The notes below the pieces were generated by a model. It was not told the DNA's origin. It was given only the letters and a program-made list of their open reading frames with translations, and made no database searches. The position numbers and the translations under genes were made by a program. DNA of 64,000 nucleotides from an uncultured Bacilli bacterium (GTDB lineage: Bacteria > Bacillota_I > Bacilli_A > RF39 > UBA660). The stretch covers positions 1-64,000 of the forward strand of contig CANRDQ010000001.1 of NCBI GenBank assembly GCA_947629395.1, written 5' to 3'. Shown in pieces: positions 53,107-63,368 of the stretch. The number at the start of each line of letters is the position of its first letter. The stretch's first letter is position 1.

Positions 53107-55572
53107 ATGTTAGAATTAAGAAAGATTACCAAAATTTATGAAACAGAGAACTTTAAACAAAAAGCTTTAAATAAAGTTAATATTAATTTTCGAAAAAATG
53201 AATTTGTTTCTATTTTAGGACAAAGTGGAAGTGGAAAGACGACTCTTTTAAATATTATTGGTGGTTTAGATAATTATTCTAAAGGAGATTTACTAATTAA
53301 TGGAGTATCTACAAAACAATATAAAGATAGAGATTGGGATATTTATCGTAATCATAAAGTAGGTTTTATTTTTCAAAGTTATAATTTAATTGGACATCAA
53401 ACTGTTTTAGCTAATGTAGAGTTAGCACTTACACTTTCAGGAGTATCAAAAAAAGAAAGAAGACAAAGAGCTAAAAGAGCTTTACGAGAAGTAGGTTTAG
53501 GTGAGCACATAAATAAGAGACCAAATCAACTTTCAGGAGGACAAATGCAAAGGGTGGCAATTGCCCGTGCCTTAATTAATGATCCAGAAATAATTCTTGC
53601 TGATGAACCAACAGGAGCTCTTGATTCTGAAACATCAGTCCAAGTTATGAATATTTTAAAGAAAGTAGCTCAAGATAAATTAGTTATTATGGTTACTCAT
53701 AATCCAGAGCTTGCCAAAGAATATTCAACTCGAATTATTAATCTTAAAGATGGAGAAATAACAGGTGATTCTAATCCATTTGAGGGAGGAGAAGAAGAGG
53801 AGAAAGAAAAGGTTTCTAAAAGACGTCGTAAAAAGAATTCTATGTCCTTTAAAACAGCTTTTGGTCTTTCTTTAAATAATTTAATGACTAAAAAAGGAAG
53901 AACAATTTTAACAGCTTTTGCGGGAAGTATTGGTATTATAGGAATTGCAGTTATTTTATCAGTATCAACAGGAGTTCAAGAATTCATTAATAGAACAGAA
54001 GAGGAAACTTTATCTAGTTATCCTTTGACGATAGAGTCTCAGACTTTAGATTTAAGTAGTTTTGTTAGTAATCAAAATAGTGAAAAGAAGGAATGCCCTA
54101 AGAATAAAGTTTGTTCTAGAAGTGTGATGGAGGATGTTTTAAGCGCTACTTCATCTAGTAAAATTACCAATAATCTAGAAGAATTAAAAAAATATTTAGA
54201 TAACAATAAAGAAATGGCTAAATCGGTTAATGATATTAAATATCATTATGGATTTGATTTACAAGTATATACTAATAAAGATAAGGATAATGTAAAAGTT
54301 AATCCTAATACTTTAATGTATACAATGATGGGTCAAGCTAGTGGAACTGATATGAGTTCAATGGCATCTTCACCTATGGCTAGTGCATCTAATCAAAATA
54401 TTTTTACGGAACTTATGGATAATGAAAGATTATTAAAAAGTCAATACGATGTAGTGGCAGGAAAAATGCCTGAAGCTTATAATGAAGTAGTATTAATTGT
54501 TGATGAAGATAATCAATTAGTAGATTATGTAATGTATGTTTTAGGACTTAAAGATCAAAAAGATATTGTTAACTTTAGAAAAGATATGATAGAGGGTAAA
54601 GAATTTAAGATTAAAGATGTAAGTTTTTCATATAATGATTTATTAAATTTAACTTATAAAGTAGTATTGAATTCTGATATGTATGAAAAGCAATATGGAG
54701 TATGGGTTGATAAAACTAAAGATGCAGACTCTTTACAAGAGTTAATTGATAATGGTATTGAATTAAAAGTAGTAGGAATTTTAAAACCTAGTGAAGAAGC
54801 AACTACTGCGCAAACTAATGTTATTGGTTATACTAAAGATTTAGTAAATCATATTATTAATGAAAATAATAATAGTGAAATTGCCAAAGAACAACAAGAA
54901 AATAAAAATATTGATGTCTTTACAGGAGAAGAATTTAATGAACTTCAAAATAGTTACGATATGAATCTTCAAAGATTAGGTGTTGCGAATACATCTAAGC
55001 CATCATCTATAGAAATTTATCCTAAGAGTTTTAACGCTAAAGAAAAGATTGAAAAACTTTTAACTGATTATAATGAAAAAGCTAAAAAAGATGGTAATGA
55101 AAAGAACGCTATTACTTATACAGATTATGTGGGAATTATTATGTCAGGAGTAACTTCTATAATTGATGTTATTACTATTGGTTTAATTGGTTTTGTAAGT
55201 ATTTCTTTAATTGTTTCAAGTATTATGATTGCAATAATCACTTATATAAGTGTTCTAGAAAGAACAAAAGAAATTGGTATTTTACGTGCTATTGGGGCTA
55301 GTAAAAAAGATATATCGAGAGTATTTAATGCAGAAACATTTATTGAAGGTTTAATAGCGGGAATATTTGGAATCATTATTACTTTACTTATAAATATACC
55401 AATTAATATGATTATTAAAAATTATTCTGATATTTCTAATATTGCTACTTTGAATCCAATTGCGGCAATAATCTTAATTTTAATTAGTGTACTTTTGACT
55501 ATTATTGCGGGATTTATACCTGCCAAGATTGCAGCTAAAAAAGATCCTGTTGAGTCTCTTAGAACAGAGTAA
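53107..55572 (+). CDS. ABC transporter, fused ATPase and FtsX-type permease
   Basis: 821 residues, MacB-like. The ATPase domain (residues 1 to about 225) has Walker [10 protein letters not shown], signature [15 protein letters not shown] and Walker [15 protein letters not shown] first transmembrane helix near residue 270 ([21 protein letters not shown]) is followed by about 360 extracellular residues and three C-terminal helices, the FtsX fold. Such exporters handle peptides or lipids, often antimicrobials. The following gene may be unrelated, as a terminator separates them. Confidence 0.92.
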   Translation: MLELRKITKIYETENFKQKALNKVNINFRKNEFVSILGQSGSGKTTLLNIIGGLDNYSKGDLLINGVSTKQYKDRDWDIYRNHKVGFIFQSYNLIGHQTVLANVELALTLSGVSKKERRQRAKRALREVGLGEHINKRPNQLSGGQMQRVAIARALINDPEIILADEPTGALDSETSVQVMNILKKVAQDKLVIMVTHNPELAKEYSTRIINLKDGEITGDSNPFEGGEEEEKEKVSKRRRKKNSMSFKTAFGLSLNNLMTKKGRTILTAFAGSIGIIGIAVILSVSTGVQEFINRTEEETLSSYPLTIESQTLDLSSFVSNQNSEKKECPKNKVCSRSVMEDVLSATSSSKITNNLEELKKYLDNNKEMAKSVNDIKYHYGFDLQVYTNKDKDNVKVNPNTLMYTMMGQASGTDMSSMASSPMASASNQNIFTELMDNERLLKSQYDVVAGKMPEAYNEVVLIVDEDNQLVDYVMYVLGLKDQKDIVNFRKDMIEGKEFKIKDVSFSYNDLLNLTYKVVLNSDMYEKQYGVWVDKTKDADSLQELIDNGIELKVVGILKPSEEATTAQTNVIGYTKDLVNHIINENNNSEIAKEQQENKNIDVFTGEEFNELQNSYDMNLQRLGVANTSKPSSIEIYPKSFNAKEKIEKLLTDYNEKAKKDGNEKNAITYTDYVGIIMSGVTSIIDVITIGLIGFVSISLIVSSIMIAIITYISVLERTKEIGILRAIGASKKDISRVFNAETFIEGLIAGIFGIIITLLINIPINMIIKNYSDISNIATLNPIAAIILILISVLLTIIAGFIPAKIAAKKDPVESLRTE

Positions 55573-55576
55573 TATA

Positions 55577-55604
55577 AGGAACTAGTATTAACTAGTTCTC
55601 TTTT
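55577..55604 (+). terminator. Terminator after ABC transporter
   Basis: GGAACTAGT pairs with ACTAGTTCT around ATTA, followed by T residues. Confidence 0.8.
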
Positions 55605-55760
55605 ATTATATAGAGTTAAATTTTGAATAAAAATATGTGAAATGATAAAGACTAATATTATTAATTATAGGAATCCTAATAATTGAAAATACATATAAAA
55701 AGTGCTATAATATGCTTATAAGATTTGACCTAATATATATCTTAAAAAGAGGTGGTTGTC

Positions 55761-57080
55761 ATGAAAGAAAATGAAGAAACAATCGAACATTTAACAAAAG
55801 AAGATTTAGAAAAAATCAAAGAAATAAATGAAGAGTCTGAAGATTTAACAGATGAAGAACAAAAACAAGAAGAAGAAAAAGAGAATCAAAAGAAAGATAA
55901 AGATAAGGATAAGAAAAAACAAAAAAATAAAACTGTTAAAAAGAAAGAAACAGTTAAAGAAAAAAATAAAGATAAAAAGGATAAAGACAAAAAGAAAGAT
56001 AAAAGAGATAAAAAGAATAGTACTCGTCCTATAAATGTTACTAATGTAAATCAAAAAAGAACTCCTATTTTATTATGGATACTTATTATTATTCTAGTTA
56101 GTATAGGAGTTGCGGCAGGAGTATTTTATTATGTTGAAAATGAAAAAGATGTGGATTTTGATAATGAATGGGAAGAAAAATACTATGAGTTTTTAGCTAA
56201 TGGTATTATCAAAAAGGGAAAAGATGAAAATGGTAAAACAATAAAAGGTAGTACTGTTTATATGGAAAAGAATCCACAAATGTTTATGTTGGAAATACCA
56301 AATATGGATAATCCAGTAATGATTACTCAAAGTACTGGTTTTAAAACTAAATATCAGACTAATAGTAATAAAAATATTGATAAGTTATTAACTGTTCATA
56401 GTATTGATTATAATGGTAATGTAGATTATAAAATATTAAATATGGAAGATTTAGTATTTTTATACAATATTGAACAAGAGGAATATGGTTGGTATTTATA
56501 TACTAGAGAGGGTAATGAAGATGTTTATAAAACATTAGAAGGTGTTTTAATATCTAGTAATGTTCAATATAGATATAAGACAGAAGAGGACTTTGAAAAG
56601 AACTTTATTAAAGTTAATGTATCTATTGATAAACAAAGATTAGGTGATAATATATCTGAAAATAGATTAAAAAATATAGTTAAAAAAGCTAGTGAAAAAA
56701 TGAAATATCAAGATGATTTAGTTACTGATAAAATCATGGAAGATGTAGAAAAGAAGCTAGATGAATTAAATAAAGTAGAAGAAGATGAAGATAAGGAAGT
56801 AGAAGTTCCAGAACAAAAAGAAGAAAAAGTTGAGGGCTTAACTGCTGGAGATTATGTACTTGCTTATGGAAAATATGTAAATGGATCTACAGAGATAACA
56901 TTAAATAAAGATTATTCTTGTAAATATAAAAAAGATAATAATGAAGCTAGTTGTAAATATAAATTAGAGAGTAGTTCTAATGGTTATCAAATAGTAGTAA
57001 CAGTTGATGGAGAAGATTCACCATTTACTTATAATGTAAAAGAAAATAATAAATTTGATAGTTTTAGTTTTCAAGAATAA
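55761..57080 (+). CDS. Single-pass membrane protein with Lys-rich cytoplasmic tail
   Basis: 439 residues, no family recognised. Residues 1-95 are almost only Lys, Glu, Asp, Gln and Asn (for example KDKDKDKKKQKNKTVKKK) and presumably disordered in the cytoplasm. A helix near residues 102-124 (TPILLWILIIILVSIGVAAG) leads to an extracellular part, with a final small domain holding two Cys (CKYKKDNNEASCKY). The ATG behind AGAGGTGG is preferred to an upstream GTG. The low-complexity DNA also yields long antisense frames that are not genes. Confidence 0.7.
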   Translation: MKENEETIEHLTKEDLEKIKEINEESEDLTDEEQKQEEEKENQKKDKDKDKKKQKNKTVKKKETVKEKNKDKKDKDKKKDKRDKKNSTRPINVTNVNQKRTPILLWILIIILVSIGVAAGVFYYVENEKDVDFDNEWEEKYYEFLANGIIKKGKDENGKTIKGSTVYMEKNPQMFMLEIPNMDNPVMITQSTGFKTKYQTNSNKNIDKLLTVHSIDYNGNVDYKILNMEDLVFLYNIEQEEYGWYLYTREGNEDVYKTLEGVLISSNVQYRYKTEEDFEKNFIKVNVSIDKQRLGDNISENRLKNIVKKASEKMKYQDDLVTDKIMEDVEKKLDELNKVEEDEDKEVEVPEQKEEKVEGLTAGDYVLAYGKYVNGSTEITLNKDYSCKYKKDNNEASCKYKLESSSNGYQIVVTVDGEDSPFTYNVKENNKFDSFSFQE

Positions 57081-57090
57081 AGTTAAAATA

Positions 57091-57119
57091 TAAACATCTC
57101 AAAAAGAGATGTTTTTTGT
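57091..57119 (+). terminator. Terminator before amylase gene
   Basis: AACATCTC pairs with GAGATGTT around AAAAA, followed by T residues. Confidence 0.85.
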
Positions 57120-57227
57120 TAAAAACAGATACAAAATATGATAATAATGATATAATAATATTAGGAGAATAGGAAAGGTCAGTAGCTAGATTGTGGATAT
57201 ATTTATAGGTAGTAAGGATGTGTAAAA

Positions 57228-59084
57228 ATGAGAGAAGATATTTATTGCAGTCTAGACCCAGAATGCAAAAGTCCAGTTGGTGCAGTTAAAGAAGGAGAAC
57301 CAGTGGACATTAGTATTCATGTGGATAAAGATAGTAAAGTGGAAGATGCTAAAGTGGTTATATTTCCAATAGATGATTGGGATGGTCGTGAAGAAATTGA
57401 TTTAGATCTTTCTAGAACAGATGGTAAGAGAAATTTTTATTCCTGTACTTTTACACCAAAAACACCAAAAGTTTATTTTTATTATTTCAAAATGAAGATT
57501 AATGGTGAATATAAAGAGTTAAGAAGAGGAAAAATGGCTGAAGGTGTTTTTGCAGATAGTAAACAAGAATGTTTTCAGTTAACGACATATACTAAAGATA
57601 TAGCTGTTCCTGATTTTATGAAAGGTGCTATATTTTATCAAATATTTCCAGATAGATTTTATAACTCAGGAGCAGTAAAAGATAATGTTCCTCAAGATAG
57701 AAAGATTCATGAAAATTGGTATGAAAATCCTGATTATTTACCTGATAAAGATGGTTCTATCAAAAATAATGATTTCTTTGGAGGAGATATAAAAGGAATT
57801 ATTGAAAAGTTAGATTATATTAAATCATTAGGAGTTAGTATAATTTATTTAAATCCTATATTTGAATCTCATTCAAATCATAGATATGATACCGCAGATT
57901 ATATGAAGATAGATCCTTTATTAGGAAATGAAGATGACTTTAAATTATTATGTGAAGAAGCTCGTAAACGTGGTATTAGAATAGTATTAGATGGTGTATT
58001 TAATCATACAGGTGCTGATAGTGTTTATTTTAATAGAAATAATCGTTATGATAGTAATGGGGCTTATAATTCTTATGATAGTCCTTATCATGATTGGTAT
58101 AGTTTTAGTGAGTTCCCTAATAAATATGATTCTTGGTGGGGATTTGAGACTTTACCTAAGTTAAATAAAGATTCAAAAGCTAGTTTAGAATTTATTAAAC
58201 AAGTAGTAAAAAAATGGATTGGTGATGGGGCTTCTGGTTTTAGATTTGATGTTGTAGATGAAATCAGCAATGAACGTTTTGCGGATATTTCAAAAGCCGT
58301 TAAAGAGGAAGTAGTTGATGGAGAACATGCCACAACATTAGGGGAAGTATGGGAAGACTTATCTACAAAAGAAGCATATGGAGAGAGAAAAACATATTTA
58401 ACGCATAATACTTTAGATAGCGCTATGAACTATGTTTTTAAAGATGCTTTATTTGAGTTTTTTAGAACTAAAGATGCTGAAGTATTTTTAGATAAAATCT
58501 TAAGAATTATAGAAAATTATCCAAAAGATAATTTAGATGCTATGATGAATATTATTTCAAGTCATGATGTTGAAAGAGCGATTACAGTTCTTTCTAAAGA
58601 ACCAGTTAATGGTAGAGATCGTTATTGGCAAGCAGAACATGATTATATGGATAAAGAAACTTATGAAAAGGGAAAGGAAGATTTGAAATTAATGTCTGTT
58701 ATTCAATATTTCTTACCTGGTAATCCATGCTTATATTATGGAGATGAAGCTGGTGTATATGGTTATAAGGATCCTTTCAATAGAAAAACTTATCCTTGGG
58801 GAAAAGAAGATGAAGAGTTAATAGAATTTTATCAAGATTTAGGAAAGGTAAGAAATGAACATCCATTCTTAAGTGATGCTAATTTTGAACCAATAATATT
58901 CAATGGAGGTACTTGTGTCTTTTCTAGAAATTCTTTAGATAGTAAAGATCAAATAATAGTAGGAGTTAATTTATCTGATAATACTTATGATTTAGGAAGA
59001 TTAAAGCCTAAAGAAGTTCTTTATAGTACAGGAGAAGAAAACTTTGAACTTTCACCACATAAAGCTTTAGTATTAAAAAAATAA
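57228..59084 (+). CDS. GH13 alpha-glucan hydrolase, neopullulanase-like
   Basis: 618 residues without a signal peptide, so cytoplasmic. An N-terminal beta-sandwich precedes the GH13 barrel: AIFYQIFPDRFYN, DGVFNHTG, GFRFDVVDE (nucleophile D341), LGEVWED (acid/base E373), and ISSHDVERA (D447). The layout matches cyclomaltodextrinase, neopullulanase or maltogenic amylase, acting on imported maltodextrins. Start behind AAGGATG. Confidence 0.9.
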   Translation: MREDIYCSLDPECKSPVGAVKEGEPVDISIHVDKDSKVEDAKVVIFPIDDWDGREEIDLDLSRTDGKRNFYSCTFTPKTPKVYFYYFKMKINGEYKELRRGKMAEGVFADSKQECFQLTTYTKDIAVPDFMKGAIFYQIFPDRFYNSGAVKDNVPQDRKIHENWYENPDYLPDKDGSIKNNDFFGGDIKGIIEKLDYIKSLGVSIIYLNPIFESHSNHRYDTADYMKIDPLLGNEDDFKLLCEEARKRGIRIVLDGVFNHTGADSVYFNRNNRYDSNGAYNSYDSPYHDWYSFSEFPNKYDSWWGFETLPKLNKDSKASLEFIKQVVKKWIGDGASGFRFDVVDEISNERFADISKAVKEEVVDGEHATTLGEVWEDLSTKEAYGERKTYLTHNTLDSAMNYVFKDALFEFFRTKDAEVFLDKILRIIENYPKDNLDAMMNIISSHDVERAITVLSKEPVNGRDRYWQAEHDYMDKETYEKGKEDLKLMSVIQYFLPGNPCLYYGDEAGVYGYKDPFNRKTYPWGKEDEELIEFYQDLGKVRNEHPFLSDANFEPIIFNGGTCVFSRNSLDSKDQIIVGVNLSDNTYDLGRLKPKEVLYSTGEENFELSPHKALVLKK

Positions 59085-59087
59085 GTA

Positions 59088-59116
59088 ATATAAAAACTGC
59101 ATTAAGCAGTTTTTTT
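59088..59116 (+). terminator. Terminator after amylase gene
   Basis: AAAACTGC pairs with GCAGTTTT around ATTAA. Its T run directly abuts the promoter of the next gene. Confidence 0.8.
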
Positions 59117-59124
59117 GGTATAAT
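59116..59124 (+). promoter_or_regulatory. Extended -10 of UDG-like gene
   Basis: TGGTATAAT, overlapping the end of the preceding terminator; the leader is about 15 nt. Confidence 0.65.
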
Positions 59125-59145
59125 TAATAAGTGGAGGGAAGAGTA

Positions 59146-59808
59146 ATGGTTTTAAAGGATTTAATTAAAGAGTATGATAAACTACAAAATAAATATGGCG
59201 CTCAAGAACTAGATTCTATTTATAATGGTGGATGTGAAGAAAACCCTGATATATGTTTTGTATTTATGAATCCAACAGGAAGAAATATTGCCGCTAGTAA
59301 AGAATGGAAAGGTTTAAAATCTCCTTGGATAGGGACAAAAAATATTTGGGATTTATTTGTAGAACTAAATTTATTAGATGAAAATATTTATCAAAAGATT
59401 AAAACTATGAAAGCTAGTGAATGGACTGAAGAATTTGCCCAAGAAGTTTATGATGATGTTAAAAGGCATAGATATTTTATAACTAATTTAGGAAAATGTA
59501 CTCAAATAGATGCTAGGCCACTTCCAGATTCTGTATATAAAGAATATCTTCATTTACTTTATAATGAAATTAATATTATTAAACCTAAAATTATTATTTT
59601 ATTTGGTAATCAAGTAAGTAGTATAGTTTTAGGTGAAAAAATATCAGTATCACAAGTTAGAAAGAAATGTTTTGAAAAAGAAATTAATGGTCAAAAATAT
59701 AAGTTTTATTCTGTATATTATCCAATTGGTAATGGGAGATTTAATATAGATAAATCTATAGAAGATATTAAGTGGATTATTGATAATGAACTTATGGTGA
59801 AAAATTAA
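59146..59808 (+). CDS. Uracil-DNA glycosylase superfamily protein
   Basis: 220 residues. CFVFMNPTGRNIAAS in strand 1, FITNLGKCTQ in the middle, KIIILFGNQVSSIVLGE, and YYPIGNGRFN near the end give the UDG superfamily pattern; the last motif replaces the usual HPS loop. Probably removes uracil or another damaged base, but the specificity and even the activity are uncertain given the divergent motifs. The ATG follows GGAGGGAAG. Confidence 0.75.
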   Translation: MVLKDLIKEYDKLQNKYGAQELDSIYNGGCEENPDICFVFMNPTGRNIAASKEWKGLKSPWIGTKNIWDLFVELNLLDENIYQKIKTMKASEWTEEFAQEVYDDVKRHRYFITNLGKCTQIDARPLPDSVYKEYLHLLYNEINIIKPKIIILFGNQVSSIVLGEKISVSQVRKKCFEKEINGQKYKFYSVYYPIGNGRFNIDKSIEDIKWIIDNELMVKN

Positions 59809-59872
59809 AAAGAACAATGTCTGATATGAAATCTTTTTAGAAGTGAATTCAAGTCAGTATTGTTCTTTTCTT
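59808..59872. terminator. Bidirectional terminator, large hairpin
   Basis: AAAGAACAAT pairs with ATTGTTCTTT around about 44 bases, in which CTGA/TCAG extend the stem. It lies between convergent genes. Confidence 0.65.
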
Positions 59873-60306
59873 TATAAATATTTTTTTAATTCTTCTAAAC
59901 TATTTTCTTGCATAGCTACATATTTTTCAGCTATTTTTTCTACATTTTTATCTACATCTTTATGGTTTAATAGTTTTCTACCTTCAATAATTCCCATATT
60001 AGTACCTTGAACTAAAAGCTCAGCAATCTTAGAAGTAGAGTGGTCAGTCATAGTTTTCATCTCTATACCATACCAAGTCATGGCTTTATTCATATTACTT
60101 GTCTCATGAGGTTCTTTGTAACTGTACTCTTTATATAACTCATTTATATCATTACTTATTTCACTATACTTCTTACGTTGTTTTTCTAGTAAATCTCTAA
60201 AGTCATCTTCTTCAACTTTGTCAATAATAAAGTCAATGGCATCCATTCCCATACAAGCACCTTTATTTAATTCATCTAATACATTAATATCATTTTTATC
60301 TTTCAT
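59872..60306 (-). CDS. Small helical protein, possibly ferritin-like
   Basis: 144 residues, all predicted helix, rich in Lys and Glu, without signal or membrane segments. The pattern of four long helices (GACMGMDAIDFIIDKVEED, LLEKQRKKYSEISNDINELY, TMTDHSTSKIAELLVQGTN, KNVEKIAEKYVAMQENSLEEL) resembles ferritin-like bundles such as DUF2383, but a metal site is not evident. GAGGAGG precedes the ATG. Function unknown. Confidence 0.65.
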   Translation of the reverse strand: MKDKNDINVLDELNKGACMGMDAIDFIIDKVEEDDFRDLLEKQRKKYSEISNDINELYKEYSYKEPHETSNMNKAMTWYGIEMKTMTDHSTSKIAELLVQGTNMGIIEGRKLLNHKDVDKNVEKIAEKYVAMQENSLEELKKYL

Positions 60307-60351
60307 ATTATTCCTCCTCTAATATTATGGGAATAATATAAATTTTTATAC

Positions 60352-60382
60352 AAAAAAAGGTATCACTTAATGATACCTTTTA
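60352..60382 (-). terminator. Terminator of VPNTG surface protein
   Basis: On the minus strand AAGGTATCA pairs with TGATACCTT, followed by a T run. Confidence 0.85.
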
Positions 60383-60383
60383 T

Positions 60384-62018
60384 TTATTGTTGATTTCTTC
60401 TAACTTTTATTATCGTAGTTCCGATTATTCCCGCACCAATCATTATAATTAATCCTCCAATAATATAAGGAAGAATATTCGCAAATAATCCTGTATTAGG
60501 AACTGGAACTTCTGGAGCATTTTCCATAGTTACAGATGTTATCTTCGAACCATCTACTGTAAAGTCTACACATTCTTGATTTAATTGATATCCTCTTGGA
60601 GCAGTTGTTTCACATAATGTATATTCTCCATTTTCTAAATAGAAGTATTTAGGAGTAGAAGTGGATGTCCATTGTTGTTTTTGTTCCTGTGTTTTTTTAT
60701 CTTTAATAACAAGATTAGCACCAGGAAGTTCTTCTTGATTAGTAACATCAACTTTACTAACTTTAGTTAAATTCTTTAAAGTAAGAGTAACACTAGCTGT
60801 TTCAATAGGAATATCTCCTAAAATAACATCAGCAAATATTTGTTTCTTCTTCACATCATCAAAGACATCTAAATCATTGGCTGTACTTTTAGTAACTCTA
60901 TAACCATAACCACTTATCTTTAAGAATGAACCAGTAATTTCAACTTCAATTGAAGATAAATCTATATCTTCTTTAGTAAGAGGAACATAAATTTTAAAAC
61001 CACTAGTTAAATTAGATGTACTACCAAGTTTATTACCTGATGTATCAGTTAAGTAAGCTCCATAGTCATTTGGATCTTTTAATTTAACAGAATAGTTTAA
61101 GTAATTTTGAGTATTACCACTTGCGACTGGGGTGATTTCATCAGTAGTTAAAGATGTTCCATCAGCGGCAATTTTATAATTAATAGAATTATTAGAAAAT
61201 CCTTGCATTGATGAAGTTAAATCATTTCCTGTATAAGTTTCAGCTTCATCTACTAATTGAGTAATATAATTTAAATAATTGTAAGCAGTTTTTTGTGCTG
61301 CCGCTGTGATTATAGATCTAACTACTTGAGCAGTAGTAGGGGTAACTTCATAAGTGAAATAATCAGAATATTTTATTGGAGAAGTAGTGTAAGAATAAAA
61401 ATCACAAGCACTCATTTCACTCCAAGCATTTATAGTTGTATCACTTTCTTTTAAGTGAACATTTATGTTCTGACAGTAATTACTAGTAAATTTAGTTTTG
61501 TTTTCTAATAAGTATAACCAAAAAGCCATTTGTGTTATATAAGCTTTAATATTATTATCTGTTACAGCACCATATTTATTTTGGGAGAAAACTGTGTTAG
61601 TTGTATTAGTTGTATTGTAACCGTGCATTAAAATATATTTAAGTCCCAAATCTGAAATATTAGCGGGGTTATCACCAGTAATTTCAAATGTTTCTGTTGT
61701 TCTTGGTGTAACTGCATTTTTCATTAGTGTATATAAAGGTGTTTCATTATCACTTGTTCTATAATTGTTTGGAATAGCAAAGTTATCCGCAAAAGGTGTA
61801 TAAGTTGGATTACTTGAGCCAAGAGAATCAAAAACATAGTTCTTTTTATCACCGTTTTTAGCATAATTAGAAGTAAAACTATCAGTGGCCGCTCCTGTAT
61901 TATCTATTGGAATGGCATAACTATTTTTAAAAGTATATAGCGAGAAAGTAAATAATGCGACTAAAACAGTAATTCCACTAACAATGCCTAAAGTTAATTT
62001 ATTAGATTTTAGTTTCAT
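60384..62018 (-). CDS. Sortase-anchored surface protein, thioester-like plus Cna B-type domains
   Basis: 544 residues. A signal segment (residues 8-30) leads to a domain resembling thioester domains: GLKYILMHGY and YITQMAFWLYL, where Q163 and W167 match the TQxAxW signature. No Cys precedes that Gln; the first Cys is about C182, so the usual bond cannot form. A Cna B-type domain near the end (KVDVTNQEELPGANLVI, LCETTAPRGYQL) should carry a Lys isopeptide bond. The end is VPVPNTGLF, a hydrophobic helix and KVRRNQQ, a sorting signal. Confidence 0.8.
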   Translation of the reverse strand: MKLKSNKLTLGIVSGITVLVALFTFSLYTFKNSYAIPIDNTGAATDSFTSNYAKNGDKKNYVFDSLGSSNPTYTPFADNFAIPNNYRTSDNETPLYTLMKNAVTPRTTETFEITGDNPANISDLGLKYILMHGYNTTNTTNTVFSQNKYGAVTDNNIKAYITQMAFWLYLLENKTKFTSNYCQNINVHLKESDTTINAWSEMSACDFYSYTTSPIKYSDYFTYEVTPTTAQVVRSIITAAAQKTAYNYLNYITQLVDEAETYTGNDLTSSMQGFSNNSINYKIAADGTSLTTDEITPVASGNTQNYLNYSVKLKDPNDYGAYLTDTSGNKLGSTSNLTSGFKIYVPLTKEDIDLSSIEVEITGSFLKISGYGYRVTKSTANDLDVFDDVKKKQIFADVILGDIPIETASVTLTLKNLTKVSKVDVTNQEELPGANLVIKDKKTQEQKQQWTSTSTPKYFYLENGEYTLCETTAPRGYQLNQECVDFTVDGSKITSVTMENAPEVPVPNTGLFANILPYIIGGLIIMIGAGIIGTTIIKVRRNQQ

Positions 62019-62128
62019 TGATCATCACCTTATTATATATTCTATCTTATCATTTATATTATATCATAAAAAAAGAAAAGAAAAAGATTAAAATTAATAA
62101 TTATACATGTTTTGATATAAAAAAATAA

Positions 62129-62160
62129 AAAAAGCTACTAATTTTTTGTAGTAGCTTTGA
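62129..62160 (-). terminator. Terminator of PRTase/SLOG operon
   Basis: On the minus strand AAAGCTACTA pairs with TAGTAGCTTT, followed by T residues. The ascending arm encodes the last codons of the SLOG gene. Confidence 0.8.
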
Positions 62161-62668
62161 TAGCTTTAGTTAAAGCTTCTTGTGGAGTTTTGGCACTTTC
62201 ACATTTTAATCTTTTTCTATCATCAAAATATTTGTTAGATAAAGTTTCTGCCCAACCTCCAAAAATATCAACAGTAATGATAGGAATATTAGCTTGATAG
62301 GCGATGGCCATTTCAGTAAGAGTTCCCGAACCTCCACTAATGGCGATAATAACATCACATGATAAGACTAGTGAAAATTCACGACCACCACCAATTTCTA
62401 GACCACAGGGAATTAAAACTGTAGGACGAAAATCTCCATATATTTCTTTTTTCTTACCACCAGTGACACCGACTGTAATACCTCCTGATTTACTAGCACT
62501 AATAGCGGCATTTGTAGATAAAGATGTATAATCTTTTTCAGCACCATATACTAAAATATTTCCACTTTCCGCAATTAGTTTTCCAATTTCTTTAGCAAAC
62601 TCTAAAGCTTCTTTACTATAGTTTAAATCAGCAGCTGATCCCATAATTCCAATTTGTAATTTCTTCAT
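62138..62668 (-). CDS. SLOG-fold protein, TIGR00725 family
   Basis: 176 residues with a Rossmann-like fold of the LOG/SLOG superfamily. IGIMGSAADLNYSKEALEFAK starts it and AISGGSGTLTEMAIAYQ is the nucleotide-binding SGGxGTxxE motif. Relatives include cytokinin-activating LOG enzymes and DprA-like proteins that bind nucleotides or nucleotide-derived signals. It follows the PRTase gene by one base, so the two probably act on related nucleotides. AAGGAAG precedes the ATG. Confidence 0.8.
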   Translation of the reverse strand: MKKLQIGIMGSAADLNYSKEALEFAKEIGKLIAESGNILVYGAEKDYTSLSTNAAISASKSGGITVGVTGGKKKEIYGDFRPTVLIPCGLEIGGGREFSLVLSCDVIIAISGGSGTLTEMAIAYQANIPIITVDIFGGWAETLSNKYFDDRKRLKCESAKTPQEALTKAIKATTKN

Positions 62669-62669
62669 T

Positions 62670-63368
62670 TTATTTTCTTCCTTTCTTTAAAACTTTAATA
62701 ACTAAATCATCATTGTTAGTGTAATTTATTTTTTCTGGTAAATCTCTCATATAAATATTTTTTCCAGATAATCTTTCTATTTCTTGCCATAAATAAAGTG
62801 ATCTATTTATACAACCTTCGGAAAAATATTTTTCATATTCTTTAGGAATAGAAGCTCTTTCATTAGGGTTACCAAAAGGTAGAAAGTAAGGAGCTTTTAC
62901 AATTTCTTGATTTTTAATAGTAGATATTCCAGATTGAGCAATTCCAAAGTAAAAATCTCTTTCACATATTTGATCTATAACATCACTATCTAGTAAATAG
63001 CCACATTTTAAACCTAAAGGTAAAGTTTTATTAAAATATAGATATCCCGAAATGGTAGAAATACAACTTCTTATACCTATAACTTGAATATTATTATTTT
63101 TAAATTTTTCAATAATTGTTTTTAAAACGGAACCACTAAAGACAACGTCATCCGCTAAAACAATATCAGAAATATTATTTTTAATTAATAAGTCAGAAAT
63201 AATTTTAATTTGTTTATCAACACTTTCTAAATCATTAATATTATTCCTAGCTACTAAATTATTTGATTTATCAAGTCGGGTACAATCAAGAAATATAATA
63301 TTTTTCTGATCTTCAGTTAAATAAATTTTATCTAAAGATACAATGGGGATACCTCCCACATACATCAT
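62670..63368 (-). CDS. Phosphoribosyltransferase-like protein
   Basis: About 230 residues. DIVLADDVVFSGSVLKTII is a type I PRTase PRPP-binding loop in variant form, preceded by strands KNIIFLDCTRL. The specific base substrate is unknown. The annotated ATG lies inside the upstream reading frame and lacks a clear ribosome binding site, whereas GGGAGG stands seven bases before an ATT codon within it. Removing one base near 63355 would fuse it with the upstream gene through DVCGGIPIVSLDK, so this may be one 310-residue protein. Confidence 0.7.
   Translation of the reverse strand: MMYVGGIPIVSLDKIYLTEDQKNIIFLDCTRLDKSNNLVARNNINDLESVDKQIKIISDLLIKNNISDIVLADDVVFSGSVLKTIIEKFKNNNIQVIGIRSCISTISGYLYFNKTLPLGLKCGYLLDSDVIDQICERDFYFGIAQSGISTIKNQEIVKAPYFLPFGNPNERASIPKEYEKYFSEGCINRSLYLWQEIERLSGKNIYMRDLPEKINYTNNDDLVIKVLKKGRK

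Noticed and set aside
55845..56054. Phe/Ile-rich antisense frame and Lys-rich sense frame in the Lys-rich protein gene
   Set aside because: Both are by-products of A-rich low-complexity coding sequence of the membrane protein.
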